Positions 13,125 through 32,551 of a stretch of 64,000 nt of DNA are shown in pieces. How positions within the stretch are numbered: position 1 is the first letter of the stretch; every line of letters starts with the position of its first letter. A program made the translations under genes and the position numbers. Source of the stretch: Brugia malayi (lineage: Eukaryota > Nematoda > Chromadorea > Rhabditida > Onchocercidae); assembly GCF_000002995.4 (NCBI RefSeq), contig NW_025062479.1, forward strand, positions 20,952,721 through 21,016,720, read 5' to 3'. The notes under the pieces were generated by a model. The model saw only the letters and a list, made by a program, of their open reading frames with translations. It did not search any database and was not told the DNA's origin.

Positions 13125-16100
13125 TTAATAAATTTCAGAGAAAGAACATAACATCCGATAATATTTATAGTTTAAATAATAACGATAATCTCTTTCATTT
13201 TCGTCATTTCCACGTATTCCGGCAAAGAATTCGGTTACTCTCAATAAATCGAAAAAAGTTTTCACCAAATGTTGTTTCACTCTCTTCATTTCTTTTTTAT
13301 TAACAATTTCTTCCGTTTTCCTCTCATTATCGATCATATTATCACCATCATCGTCATCATCGTCATCATCATCATCGTCATCATCATCATCATCGTCATC
13401 ATCATCATCATTATCATCCTCAGATTGTTCACTTTTTTCCATCTGACCAATATTTTTCGACTCTGTTGAAGAATGCGCCAAAATTTCTCTTCCTTCTGCT
13501 TCCTCACCTTTTTCTTCTTCCCTTTTATCATTACCGTCTTTTTCCTCTTCTGCGTGACCTTTCTTACGTGGAACACGTTTCTGCAGTTCAGTTCCGAAGC
13601 ATTCCTAAAATTGTTGTCACTAATTAAATTAAAAAATATTTTATACTCGAATAATCTTGTTATTTCATGTAGCAAAACAGAGAGAATAGTGTTTTAAAAG
13701 AAAAAACAAAATAAAATAAAATTTCTTTTATGTTTGAAAGAATTATCAAAGAGAAACGATGCAAAAGAATTCAACCATATTAGTGGAATGAATTTATTCA
13801 TATGTTCAACTTGGAATTTCAAATTTAAAAAGTTTGATTCAAATAATTTGTAAAAGGATTTTACAAAAAAACTAATAATTAAAAGTAATAATTAACATGA
13901 ATAATAATAATAATAAATTGTAATACATAATGCTAATAGTAACAAATAACAATGATAATAATAATAATAAATAAACAATAACGATGATAATTGTAAATAA
14001 AAATAATAATAATAATAAATCAATTTGTACATGATTTTTACATTAAACATTCGATTTACAGTAAATAAAAAAATTATTGAAACAACTAGAAAACTAATCA
14101 ATAAGTATAATAAATTAAAATGAAATTAATTAAACTCAATAAATATTCTTGTAGGTATGAAAACTTTTTTAAATCATTCAGGAAGATTTTCACAGTGATA
14201 TATTCACTAACCTCAAGTTTTTCCATCAAATTTGATGCCATTTCATATCGTACCAAACATAAAATAGCTTCGAGAGCCTTATCAATCTCAATCATTTCCT
14301 TGGCTATTTCATCACAAAGAATTTTCATTCCTGGTGCTAATCTCCAATCTAAGGTTCGTAAAAGGTATGCTTCCTTAGCCATTTCCCATTCAGTTACCAT
14401 CTAAAATCAAAATTATATTTAAATATGCTTAAAATATTTCCTAGCATAAGTATATATCTTTCATCTTAGATGTCCCAGCATATTTGTGGTAAGATTTTGA
14501 TAAAATTAATGATAAAGATTTTTGATAAGTAAAAAATAAGATGGAATTATTCTTGACTTTGCTTTTTTCTTAGATAACAAAATGCTAACCTGATGCTTTT
14601 CAAAAATAAACAAACGTATTAGTGTTTTAGACATGCAAATTATTTCGAGAGCAATATTAGCCGCAGCTGAAATATTTTAAAGTATTAAGCAGAAAACTTC
14701 ACAGCTCCTTAAGTTGTTAAAAGTATGAAATGATTAAAAGTAGAAGGATTATTTCCTGAAATATACTGAAAATTTTGCAAAACAATTTAAATTGCTAATT
14801 TTAACAATATTTTCATTCATTCAAAATTTAGATTTGAATTTATTAAAAAGTCTTTTCATTAAATTTATTCTTATAAACTCTTTAAAAAAAAAAAAAAAAA
14901 AAAAATTTTGTAAATTTATTATTTTCTCAATTTTCTTTCCTTTTTTCTCCAAATTAAAATGATTTTACACGTATACATATATGTTCTGTTTGAATAAATT
15001 TTATAGTATAAATGAGAAAGAATTAGGATAAAATAAAGATTAGTTCAACAATTGACAAATTTAACTAAGTGATAATAATTTTTAAGCAAGTAACTAATAA
15101 CTTAGCAAAGTAAATGCAAGTAGTGATCATCTAGCAAAACAATGATAACTCCTAGTTATTCAGTGATAACCTGATAAAGCACGCATGATCTGATTGCTAA
15201 TATTTCTAACTACTGTTAAACTTAGATATGACAAATTGTTCGGTAGTAATTTAAATACTTTATCATAAATGAATGTAATAACATTAGTAAACATTAATTA
15301 CTATTAAATGAATTAAAACATAGGTATCTAATTTACCGGATTTTTTGACATAATCTTGTCGTAATTCGGTTAATAAGGTTGCTGGCATATTACAGCTATC
15401 ATCGTCTTCATCACTAGATACCTTATTATCCTCTTCGTCCTCATCTTCCTCATCCGTTTCTGATCCAGATTCTTCATTTTCTTCATCCTCATTTGATTCT
15501 TCGTTTGTCACATTCTCCTCTGAACTAGATTCTTCGCTTGTCACATTCACTTCGCTTGTCACATTCTCTTCACTTGTCACATTCACTTCGCTTGTCACAT
15601 TCTCTTCACTTGTCACATTCTCCATTAAGGTAGAATGTTCAATTATTACTTCTTCTTTTGCATTAGTCTCTTCGGTTTTTTCATCGTTTTCTTGATTTGA
15701 ACCATTTTTCTCAGTCTCTTTATTCTCTGAGGTAATTTCATTTTCTTCTTCGCATCCAAATGGAAATTTTTTAATTAATCTTTTAATATTAGCTGATACT
15801 TCAATTCTTATGATACGAAAATCTCTTCGCATATAATTAAATCCTGGTCCATCTATTCTACCGAATTTATTATAATGTTTAACCCAGCTTGGTAGTAGTA
15901 TTTCTGGATTTTTTCTCCATCTACCCTTCTGAAATAATTTTTTTTTTTTTTGAGAATACTACATCGGAAATTTGTCTTCGCAAATAATAAATTAAAAAAT
16001 ACTAAATGCAATATTAAAAAGATAAGACATAAATTTAAATTCTTTAAACTTTTAATTTAAGCATGCACTTTTGCATAATATGTGCACACATATTGAGTTA

Positions 16101-16918
16101 TAAAATAAATATAACAAAATGATCGAGAGGAATTGCGAAAATTGGAAACGATATATGATCGAATATGAGCACAAAAAATATATTGATAAGAATTTGATCA
16201 GAACGAAGATGAAATTTAGAAAAGTAAGTTAGCAGCAAATTTGGCTAAAATTAGCAAACCAAACAGTCATTGTTCTGCTGGCGATCTTTTAAATGACATC
16301 ATCGCATTAGTCTAAAATAGATTGACTATTTCCAAGATAGCTTCTAAGGCGCAAAGTGATTCGAGAATACAAAACTAAACTGCAACAATTATTTCATTAG
16401 TGTAATTAATGTTATATAAAACAAGCATATCTTACTATGAAAATTAGCATTAGAACTTCAGTTGGTATATTATTTTTCTCTCCGAAGTTGAATATGCTTA
16501 AAGTTGACATTAGCACTTCACAAAATTTTCGTGTAATTTCACGCCTCTGTTCCTCTGGACTTTTCTCGGGTGGTTTATTGTCTGAATCTGTTGCCACTGT
16601 ACTGGTAGATGGTCCTGGTTCAGGTGGCCTTGGATCGGGATCTGATGCTTCTGGACCGGCTATTTCTGGATCTGATGGTTCTGGTTGTTCTGAATCTGAT
16701 GATTCTGGATCGGATGATTCTGTTTCGGTTGATTCTGTCTCGGATGATTCTTGATCGGATGGTTGTGGATCGGATCGTTTTGGATTGGATGGTCTTGGAC
16801 CGGATGATCTTTGGCCGGATGTTTTTGAACTGGATGGTTCATTGCTTTTACGGGCTGAATTTTTTCGAGAAATTTTCCTACGTTTTGCTCTCCAAGCTTT
16901 ACCCTTCTTGCGGGCCAT
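13125..16918 (-). CDS. Acidic low-complexity unknown protein (606 aa)
   Basis: Five exons with consistent phases: 16918-16436, 15928-15337, 14666-14590, 14400-14212 and 13604-13125. The ATG follows a tttattttcag acceptor by eight bases, a likely spliced-leader site. In order the protein has a strongly basic start (MARKKGKAWRAKRRK), a Ser/Pro/Asp/Glu region to about residue 120, and an ordered segment with FGRIDGPGFNYMRRDFRI. Then come Glu-rich NVTSE hexad repeats, a hydrophobic helical part (exons 3-4, with EWEMAKEAYLLRTLDWRL), a run of about 21 Asp residues and a C-terminal Lys/Phe-rich tail. No signal peptide is present, so the NxT sequons are probably not glycosylated. It may be a chromatin or nucleolar protein by composition only. 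Family unknown. Confidence 0.78.
13335..13425 (-). repeat. GAT/GAC trinucleotide run (poly-Asp)
   Basis: Interrupted GAT and GAC codons encode about 21 Asp in a row in the last exon of the acidic protein. The other frames read as poly-Met or poly-Ile and are shadows. Confidence 0.9.
15535..15625 (-). repeat. 18-bp coding repeat (NVTSE hexads)
   Basis: Five or six 18-bp units encode ENVTSE/VNVTSE in alternation, suggesting a 36-bp higher-order unit. They lie in exon 2 of the acidic protein. Confidence 0.85.
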
Positions 16919-18570
16919 ATTTTTACTGAAAATAAATTAACACAAATTTAGCCTTCTCCTAAAGGAACTGACAAAAAATTGATGAGTTACCGAATTAAAA
17001 CAAAATTATCATTCTTTTCCTTTTATTTTAAAAATTTGTATGATATAATATTACTACTGTTCATGAAAATTTTAACAACACTTCAATAATTTCCTCACTT
17101 TCATTAAATGATATTAAAATTTACCTACTGTGAAGTTTCTTACCTAAATTAAAACAAGAAAAAAAAAAAAAAAAAAACTGGCCGCAAACCAATCATACAG
17201 TGTAAGAATAAAAGAAGGAAGAGATATATTTGCGCTCAAATAGAGCGCTTAATTTTTCTGATCGTCCGTTCTTTGATCAAAGAAAAGCTCTTAATTCTGC
17301 TAAAATTATTTCCTCTTAAACAATTAACTTTTGTACATTTTGAAAAGAAGATGATAAAAATTATGACAATCAAATTGCGCCATTATCAATTAATTTACAT
17401 TAATGAAATATAATTCCACTTGCAACCATGAAATGACCATTTTTTCCTTTTTTTTTTTTTTATTTTTCTTCATTTTATAGTTTTAGAGAATGTTATGATA
17501 GAGAAAAATTGTATTTCAAATGAAATCAGTGATAACTGTGAAAAATTCCAACTAATCTTTAACAACGGTTTGTTTCTAAAAGATCAGAAAAGAAATTATC
17601 ATTAATCATATAGGAAATATCAGAAATTATTATCAATTAGAGGAAACATTTCAAACATACAATATTGTTAGTCGAAACAATTATTTGATGTAAAAAAAAA
17701 ATTCTGCATGCTTACACAATATTCAGAGCCAGAAACTTGAATAATTAGCTAAATAATCTGAAATGATGAGTGTCAATTCTATATTCTTATTTTTTAAAAC
17801 GTAAAAAAAACTATTTCGGAATATTATCGATTATTTTCGCCTTTTTAAATTGTTTAAAATGAAATTGTCTATTTTAAAAGGAGGAAAAAAAAAGAAGTTT
17901 CCTTAAAAACTGAATTTTTGCATGAAATTCATAAATTTTCAGTTGCTTAAAAAAATGGAAAATTAGTTAGAATAATATCAGTTGAAATAAAAATATCGCA
18001 TAATATGAATGAAATAACTAACTTTTGTACAAAATAATTTGTGTCACAGTTAATTCTTTTTTATTTTACAAAAACTGTAAAAATCAATTACTTATCCTTT
18101 TCGTACGATTAATATTGATGAGATTTTATCATCAGTAGAATTTCATTTAGTTATTTTCAAATATAATATCAACCAATTAAAGCATAAAATCTCTGATATA
18201 AATAAATAATAATGAAGGATGCTTGCTAATTCCAAATTTATATTTTTCAATTATAATTGAAATTAGATGATTATGTTATTTTTTTTTTTTTCAATAATTT
18301 AAACATCCCCCAAAAATTTCACCGCCTTTGTAGACCACTCATTACCTGTCAAATTTCTAATAATCAGTGAATGTTAGAGAGTTAATGGATGAAGAATGAA
18401 GGATGAAAAGATGTATCAGTTGTGTTTAATTTCATTCATTCTTGTCACCTTTAACAAATTACCTACAAATTCATTCACTTCTTACCTTTGCATCACTTTT
18501 CATTTAATTTTGAAACGAATCTTTGAAAAATCTCATTTTTCACTGATTACTTATACTGTTTAAGGCAATG
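16919..18570. other. AT-rich upstream spacer
   Basis: It contains the splice-acceptor-like tttattttcag next to the start of the minus-strand acidic protein gene and several A/T tracts. No exon was identified. Confidence 0.6.
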
Positions 18571-18572
18571 AT

Positions 18573-18922
18573 AAAGTATGACCTATCATACTTTGTACTT
18601 GTGCTTTTTTTTCCTATTTATTCGTTCATTTTGTAAGAGTGAAGATTCTAGCCGTTGTTAAGTACAAAGTAAGGCTTGCTATACTTTACTGGAATAAAAG
18701 TTTGAGGTGCTAAGTGCAGAGTAAGGCCTATCACACTTTATAGAAGTACAGATGCAAAATAAGGCTTATCATACTCTAGTGGTAGTGAAGGTTTGAACTA
18801 CTGTTAAATGTATTAATTCATTAAAGTTAAAATGACTCATTTAGTAACTAATTGTAAATGCCATTCATTCTTTTAAACTAAACAAAATGTTTGTGCTTTT
18901 TTTTCCTATTTATTCGTTCATT
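18573..18922. repeat. Hairpin-forming degenerate repeats flanked by a 32-bp direct repeat
   Basis: An exact 32-bp sequence (TTGTGC, eight T, then CCTATTTATTCGTTCATT) occurs at 18599-18630 and again at 18891-18922. Around it are four related short palindromes. The best is a perfect 9-bp stem at 18573-18581 / 18586-18594 (AAAGTATGA, CCTA loop). Weaker versions lie near 18666, 18716 and 18755. It could be a decayed small repeat element. Confidence 0.7.
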
Positions 18923-19020
18923 ATTTGTATGCTTAATAAAAGATTGGCTGGTAGAAGTGTAATATTTGAGATATTCGATAATTACTCTAACTAAACTAAT
19001 TTCTCCTAAATTTTTTGCAG

Positions 19021-19384
19021 GTATTCAGAAGATTTTGAGTGTATTCAGAAGACGTATTCGAGAAATTCTTTCACACTACCTTAATACTAATGCTATTGTG
19101 ACAGTGACGCCCGGAAAACGAAAGCGACCAGATCGTCTGTGAAGCGATTAGAACATCCATCGATTCTTTATCATATTGTCATGGGAGAGAAAATGTTTCA
19201 TTGTGGGATGTGATAATGGACCGCGTTGTATTTCATTGTTGGAGTAGGGCCAAGTCAACTGGCTATATTGATGAAGTTGGCGCAAAGTGGCGTGGGTTAG
19301 TGTTGTTGCGGTTTTGTTCATGCAAGTAATTAGGTGCAGACTGAATCATATATCATCAGTGAAATTCTCAATAGTACCAATAAA
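19021..19384 (+). other. Possible 3'-terminal exon with polyadenylation signal
   Basis: A tttttgcag acceptor at 19020 opens a frame, beginning with two bases of a split codon, for about 39 residues. It is basic (FRRRIREILSHYLN, then TPGKRKRPDRL) and stops at TGA near 19140. The following stretch is less AT-rich than its surroundings and AATAAA lies at 19379-19384. No upstream exon could be assigned and the family is not recognised. It would be convergent with the channel gene. Confidence 0.3.
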
Positions 19385-19689
19385 TCATTGCTTTATTGTG
19401 CGTACCATTTTCCTTTGCTACATTTATTACATTGAGAAATTATATTTTTCCACTACTTAGCATATAGTTAGCTTGTGGTAAGGAATGATATACTATTTTT
19501 CTATCTACAGTGTTACAGTCTCAGAGTCGTGACACCACTGCAATATTTAATCCTATTTTCTTTCACCTTAAAATTTAACTTTTTTTTTTTCAATTTAAGT
19601 GCAAAAATAAACCTTTTCATCCCATCATTTGGTTCTTTTCTTTGTTTGCTTTTCTTTCTTTTTTTTTCTTTTTATTTAAATTTGTTGAT

Positions 19690-19695
19690 TTTATT
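19690..19695 (-). promoter_or_regulatory. AATAAA polyadenylation signal of the channel gene
   Basis: The minus strand reads AATAAA about 165 bases past the TAA at 19861. A second copy lies near 19669. Confidence 0.5.
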
Positions 19696-19860
19696 TAGTA
19701 TGTAGGAGAAGTGTTACTTCTGATGAGATTTTAGGATGATTCATTCATTTTCATTTAATAAGATTTTATCCATTTCAGCTTTTTTCTCTTTCATTATTGT
19801 ATATAGATGTTTTTGCGCAAGGAGTGAATTGCTCTGTCATCTTGTAACAAATATACAAGT

Positions 19861-26204
<6,344 letters not shown>

Positions 26205-29200
26205 TAAAGATGTTAGTAAAATGTCTTAATTAACAGTAATAATAGTTCGTGTTTATAAGTAGTATCAGATTTCAATAATCACAGTAGAATTGAATAGCTG
26301 CAGTATAGCTGGCGGTAATTCTAGGAAGTTTTCACTTTTTTTTCAGCTAATTTTTTATTAAAACTTTAGAAAAGGAAGCGACTGCATTGTACTAATCGGA
26401 TAATTCGATAACGATTAAATAAAAGTAAATTTGGTCGTAGCTCTCAATTTACATCATTTGATTATGAAATAGATGAATAATATGATAAATCTCTTCTATG
26501 AAATCGCTATTGATTTATTCTTTATTTCCAACATTTAATATTTTATTAGAGAAAGAATAAATAAGAATAGAGAACTTGATTCATAAGTTTAAAAAAAAAA
26601 TTAAAAAAATTCTGTTACTAAAAGATCACATAGATTTACACCTTTATTTTTCTCCTTTTCTTTCTTTTTTTTTTCTTTTTGAAATACTATTGACTATTAA
26701 TTTTTATTGGTAAATAAACAATAAACCATATTTTATCATATAACTAGCTCATTTCGAGAAATTTTTTTTTGGTCTATTGAACAATTCGTATTTATTTAAA
26801 AAAAAAAAGGTGATAGTATTTAATATGATCGTTGCTTGGCTATTTGCTCGAAATAGCTCTAATTTGTTGATGTAATTCTATCAATCTAACCATTTCATCA
26901 TTTCTGGCCCTTATTTCCTGTGTTCTAAACCTTCCGGCATTAAGCGGTGTATGGTTTTTCTTTTTTTTTTTTTTTTTTGATTTGCAAATCTTTAAAATTC
27001 CTTCTATGTAGAAAAAGTATTAATGGTATCTTCTTTTGATCAGTTTTATCATTTCACTTGTTATATTTTTCAAAAGGAAAATCAACTTTCTAGCATTGAA
27101 TAAGTGCAAATTTGTTTTTTGTTTTTTCTAATTTTTTTTTTTTTTAGGGGAATTTTAGCAACAAAAATTTTCTGCTTACTTCATTTCAGCAATTGAATTA
27201 ATGATTGATAAGCAGTTTTATGGAAATAGAAATTGTACATGTATATCACAGTAAAAGCAGCAAATATTCCAAAAAAACGAACAGAATTATTTCAAAGATT
27301 TATCAGCAAGAGGACATTTACGGTTTGCAACTTGTTCCTAAAGCAATTTTAACTTATAGTTAAATGCCAGATCATTCTCATGTTGTCTGTATTTCAAATT
27401 TAAGGCTTCAAATTTCACTAGATGGAGTTATCGTTAGAAAAATTACAGGAAGATTAATGTTTAAATTGCATGAACCGATATGCAAATATTTTTAAATTTA
27501 AGTAATGTTATTTGGATCCAAGGAATTTTTTCTCTTTACTTATAATTGAATATAATTAATTTCACTACAACTTAACATTTAAAAAGAAAAGAAAATAATG
27601 TTATCTGTTGTTAAAGTTCGATTACATCAACTAACTTTTAATTTCATTAATTATTAATGATAAATAAATGGAAGAATGAATGAGAAAATGGATAAGATTG
27701 AGTATTTAAAACAAACTATGATTAATTCAGTTGGGACATAGCCACTTAAAATTAGATAATGCTTGAAGATAGATAGAAATTACAGACTAGAGACACTAAT
27801 CTAGTCTGATACCCTTTCACTCATCCTATCGTGCGCTCTACTGGACCATGAAATTTGTTGTCAATGAGGAAATGAAGTGTAATATTCTACACATACATAT
27901 ACAAACACATACACATACATACACACACACATACAAACATACATATCTTTTTGACAGCCACTGTAGTTGACAGCTAGCATTTCGATGCTAAAATTGCCTT
28001 AAATGAATATTTGGGTGTAGCTTATTTCCCAGGTGGCAAAAGCTTTCTCTTCTTCAATCACCACTTATTATTGATCTAATTTTCATTTCGTATGCATATT
28101 TTTGGATTGCCGTCAGTTAAACATATCAATTTTATATTATAAAGAAGGTTTGATGAAAAATATCAACATTTTATTGAAATTTTTGCAAAAATGGTAATAG
28201 CTTTTGAGTAAAATGATCTTAATATATTATATGTCATATATATGTCCTGCGCAGACTTTAAAATAAGCAAAAAGAACATTGAAGGTAGCTAGTTAGTTAG
28301 CTAGCTAGCTAAGTTAGTAATGGATAGAACTAGTAATACGCCAATCAACGGTTGTTTGTTAGTTCGAGAGCTGTTAGTTATAGTAAAGTGAAAATTATTG
28401 AAATCTTTGGTTTGCTAAATTTTTTATGGAATTCATTTTAGTAACCGCCCCTTCAAAGAGAAAAAATAAGAAAAAATAAATAAATAATAAAGAAAAGAGC
28501 AGTATTGAAGCGATAATCATGCACTAATCAAACATATAGGCTCTTTTTCCATTTATTTTCATCTACAGTTACAAATGTATGAGGTCGATTCAATTCAATC
28601 ATATTTTCATATTAAATTTGAAGTTGAGCAAAATTATATCAAAAAAAAAAGACAGACCAGACAAGAAAATTTCCAAGAATTTCTATCTAATGAAGGATAT
28701 TATAGGAAAAAAAAAAAGAAAAGACGAAAAACTGATACGAATGTCTGAGTGTGCAGAGAATATCGGTATAGCAAGGATAAAAAAAAAGCTGATAAGTTAA
28801 GGAAGGTAAATAGCGGTAATATTGAATGAATATCTCCGAAAGATAAGGAGTATTAATAGCAATCTTTTGAGTTAAATGATATATTAGTTAATATTTAAAG
28901 GTTATTTAAAATATATTCTTTTGATGATTATTACAAACTCTTCAAATTTAATTTTCATTAAATTTCTAACCTGTCAGTGACTTGCTATCATAATGCTAAT
29001 GCACCAAATTATTAGGAGGAAGATAGAAGATCAATTTTTAATAGGTATTATTCTTATCCAAATGTTTTTCAAAGTAACTTCTTAAATCTTAATTATTGAA
29101 TAAAGAAGGAAATAAGTTCTGTATTAGCTTGAAATTAGTCGTAGGATTTCAGTTGTCTCTCCCTCTCCCTTTCTCTGCCTTTCTCTCTTTCTCTCTCTGT

Positions 29201-31294
29201 AGAAATGAATATAAATAAAGAGTATAAGTTGATGAAATTGCGCATTAAATTAAAGGAAATTTAAACTGAAACTACTAATCAATCGTATGCAAATATAATC
29301 ATGTAATAAGTTTCGAAAAATTAAGATGGAAAACTGAATAAGCTATTAGATAAAGGCTATAATGCAGCAGCAACAAAAAAATAAAATGAAATAAAAATAT
29401 AAAATTTTCTCTTGGGAAGATGAATTTACTGCATAACAAAAAAAAAAAAAAAAAAAAAACAGAAAAAACCTGAAAACACCGCTTGTAAAGCGCTGGGGAG
29501 AGCAGTGCACATGCAGTAATGCATAATGCGCGCAAATGCATGCCTATAAATAAATATATAGTAGATTAAAAACTTTTCGATGCTGTATCCAGGAAATAGA
29601 ATTTTAATACAAGCATTTTTAGAAAATGGAAAAATATATGTTGGTTATTTTAATTTGAAAATTTTATTACCTTACAGGATCTGCTTTTTTTTATAGTTTA
29701 TAATAAGGTTTAGACATTTTATAGCAGATAAATGAGCGATCATTAGAGGCAACAACGAAATAAGGTAAATTTAAAGAAAATATTTTCATGCTTTATATCA
29801 CAATGATAATTTGTTTTTTGTTAATTTTTGTCTACCTGAAAATATCCTCTTTAAATTTCAAATTTCATTTCAAAAAGTCTGAAAATTTATGAAAAAAGCT
29901 AAAAAAATTTTGTATGAAAGTTAAGAAATGACTGAAAAAAACAAATAATGTATGAAGGTTTTTAAAGCATTTAAAAATTGGCAAATAAACTGAAAACTTT
30001 TTTGTTTCCGCTGATTATTTTGTAGGCTTTTCGTTAATTCATTAACTACAAAAAAAAATAATGATATTTATTAGAAATGTAACTGTGAATTTGTGAGTGA
30101 TATTTAAATTTTGCAATTAAACATATCAATTTTTATTTATTTTGAGAAAAATTTTTTGTATTACACATATTTTCCTTAAAATTTCGCATTTTCTAAACAT
30201 GGAAATTTCAAAATGCGATTATATAATTTTTTTTTTTTTTAGAAAAAATTTATTGTTCCTTTTGATTATGTTGTCTCATTTAAATATTTTATACTATAAT
30301 TGTTGATTTAATGAAGTATATTATCAATCTTATAAAGCTTAAAGCTATCAGATTTATTTCTGATTATGTTGTCACATCTTGAAAAACTAATCGTTCTTTT
30401 TTTTTTTTTTTAAAAAAAAAGGAGAAAATAAAAAATGCATGGTATCATTAGTTAATTTATAAGGATTCAATGTGAAATTATATGTTATTGCAAAGTATAT
30501 GCAATTAAATTAAAGCAAATTGGATAAAACAAGGGGAGATATAATGAGATTTAAAAGAAAGAAAGAAATGAAACAAGATAAGAGAGTAAATTGATAAAAT
30601 CACTGTTTTATACTATAACGATACAATTATCATTCAGTACAATGATATGTCACTTTAATAATGAATGACACATAATTGTTTTGTTTATAGATTTTGGAAT
30701 GGTTCGTTCATATTATCTATCACTGAACTGCTACACATACAAATTTCAAATTAATTTGTTTCACTGGAAATTTGAAATTTGATTGCTGGATGTTTTAAAT
30801 AAAATTTCTTTAATGTACAAACAATTGTTTGCGAGAGTTTTGTTTTTATTTTATTATTTCACTTATTCAAATTGTAAGATTTAATGTAATGTACAAGTAG
30901 TGTAGATTATTTTACGTTTTCTTCATTGTGAAATATACGAATATTTTAGATTATTTTAGGTTTTTCATTAATAACATTTTAAAAAGAAAAAAAAAAATTA
31001 AATGTCTCGAAATTGCTTAATTTTTCAATTTTTACTTTAGTGCGCATAACAAAATCGGATTTTGTTTTAATTCAATTAAATAGAATTTGAAGTTTTTACA
31101 AATTTTAAACTATCGGAAGGATTTGGTCCAGAATTCTACGTTAATTAATAGTTTCGTAAAATAAATCTGTTTTAATAGAGACAGCAAGAAGTAGAAAGTA
31201 GTTTTTTTGATCTGGAATGTATTTATTAATCATGTTTTTATTCTTTTGTTTAATGCTGATCAAAGTATAATCCTATTGAGAAGAGAGATTTGTG

Positions 31295-31321
31295 ACAGAG
31301 AGAGAGAGAGAGAGAGAGAGA
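31295..31321. repeat. (GA)n microsatellite
   Basis: Uninterrupted GA dinucleotides in the spacer upstream of the PP1 regulator gene. Confidence 0.9.
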
Positions 31322-32506
31322 TGTGTATTACTGTCGGCCATGATTTAGTTTTAAGAATGTTCTCAACAGTTTGAAGAAAGAACGAGGTAGTCTGAAAAAA
31401 TTCCGCGAAAATTTAAAAACATTTAATGCTTTGAACTGAGTAAAATACTTGGCTTTCTTAAATCACCATTTGTTTTTCTTTCCTTTTTTTCTTTTATTTT
31501 TGAAAAAAGTAAAATTGAAGTTTTGTAGAATTTTGCAACACATTGGATCTATGCGTTGCAGTTATCGAAATACAGATGAGACATAAGATTTAATCGAGAA
31601 TCTCTTGCATATTGCATGTAGTGCTTCATAAGACTAATATTTTAAAATATTTAATCTTGCTTTTAAATTTATTGATTGCAATAATTAACAGATATTTGAA
31701 TTACCTCCCATATATTTGTAGGTATCATTGTAGGCACTAGTAATTGTTAACATTGAAATAAGCATTTTCCACTCATGGATTCTAATCTAAATAAAATGAT
31801 TCTTATAAATCTTCTTCTTTTCTCTTCTTTAGAAGTAATATAGTTTTCATATTTCCTGATAATTATTATTTCTTTCATATATCGTATAATTTCTTTGAAA
31901 GATGAATATTCTCACATTATCTGCAACTTTCTGGCTAGAAAAAGATCAATCAGGTTTAATGTGTTGGAAGAAGAAAGGATCGCGGAATTTTATAATCTTA
32001 TTCTTCCGTTTTGTTGATACAGGTCGTTATAATTGCTGGACAAAAGGTAGTTATATCAAGGAAAGTAATCCGATATTCCGCAACTGGCATTTTGCAATAA
32101 CTATTTCTGCATCATAATAGCATGCATTTTGACATTTCGTAAGTGGTAGTATTGTCTGTCTTCCTGAGTATAATGCATAAATGGCTCCGCACTGGCATCC
32201 CGCAAACAGTATTATGGTGGAGCAGCAATGACGAAAGCGGAATAACACATTAACCCTAATTCAAATAACAGTATGGGAAATAAGAGAGTTGCGTAACGAT
32301 GCATATCAATTTTTATGTACGCTGATTAATTTGACCGGCGAATGATCGAATTTTATATGGCTGAATGTGCGGAATAGGACAGCAAGTAGTGCGTAAATGT
32401 TGTACTAATGTGTGAGGATAGAGAGAGAGCGGGGCGGTCTTGACCGGTAGGGTTAGCATTTGTGATCCATAAGGTTAGCACTGCACAGACGTTGGTTGTG
32501 TTGTGC

Positions 32507-32551
32507 GCTTCATCTGCTTGTGCTACAATCAGCTTCATCTGCTTGTGCTAC
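32507..32551. repeat. 25-bp direct repeat
   Basis: GCTTCATCTGCTTGTGCTAC occurs at 32507 and again at 32532, separated by five bases, about 1 kb upstream of the PP1 regulator start codon. Confidence 0.9.

Noticed and set aside
13269..13675. Poly-Ile and poly-Met open frames over the poly-Asp region
   Set aside because: Shadows of the GAT/GAC run. The Asp frame is the one that continues the spliced protein in correct phase.
13892..14101. Tyr-rich small open frame
   Set aside because: Encoded by an AAT trinucleotide tract inside an intron of the acidic protein gene.
16437..16929. Plus-strand and alternative minus-strand frames opposite the first exon of the acidic protein
   Set aside because: Shadow frames caused by GGATCG-type codon repeats. 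The MARKKGKAW frame has a good start context and donor.
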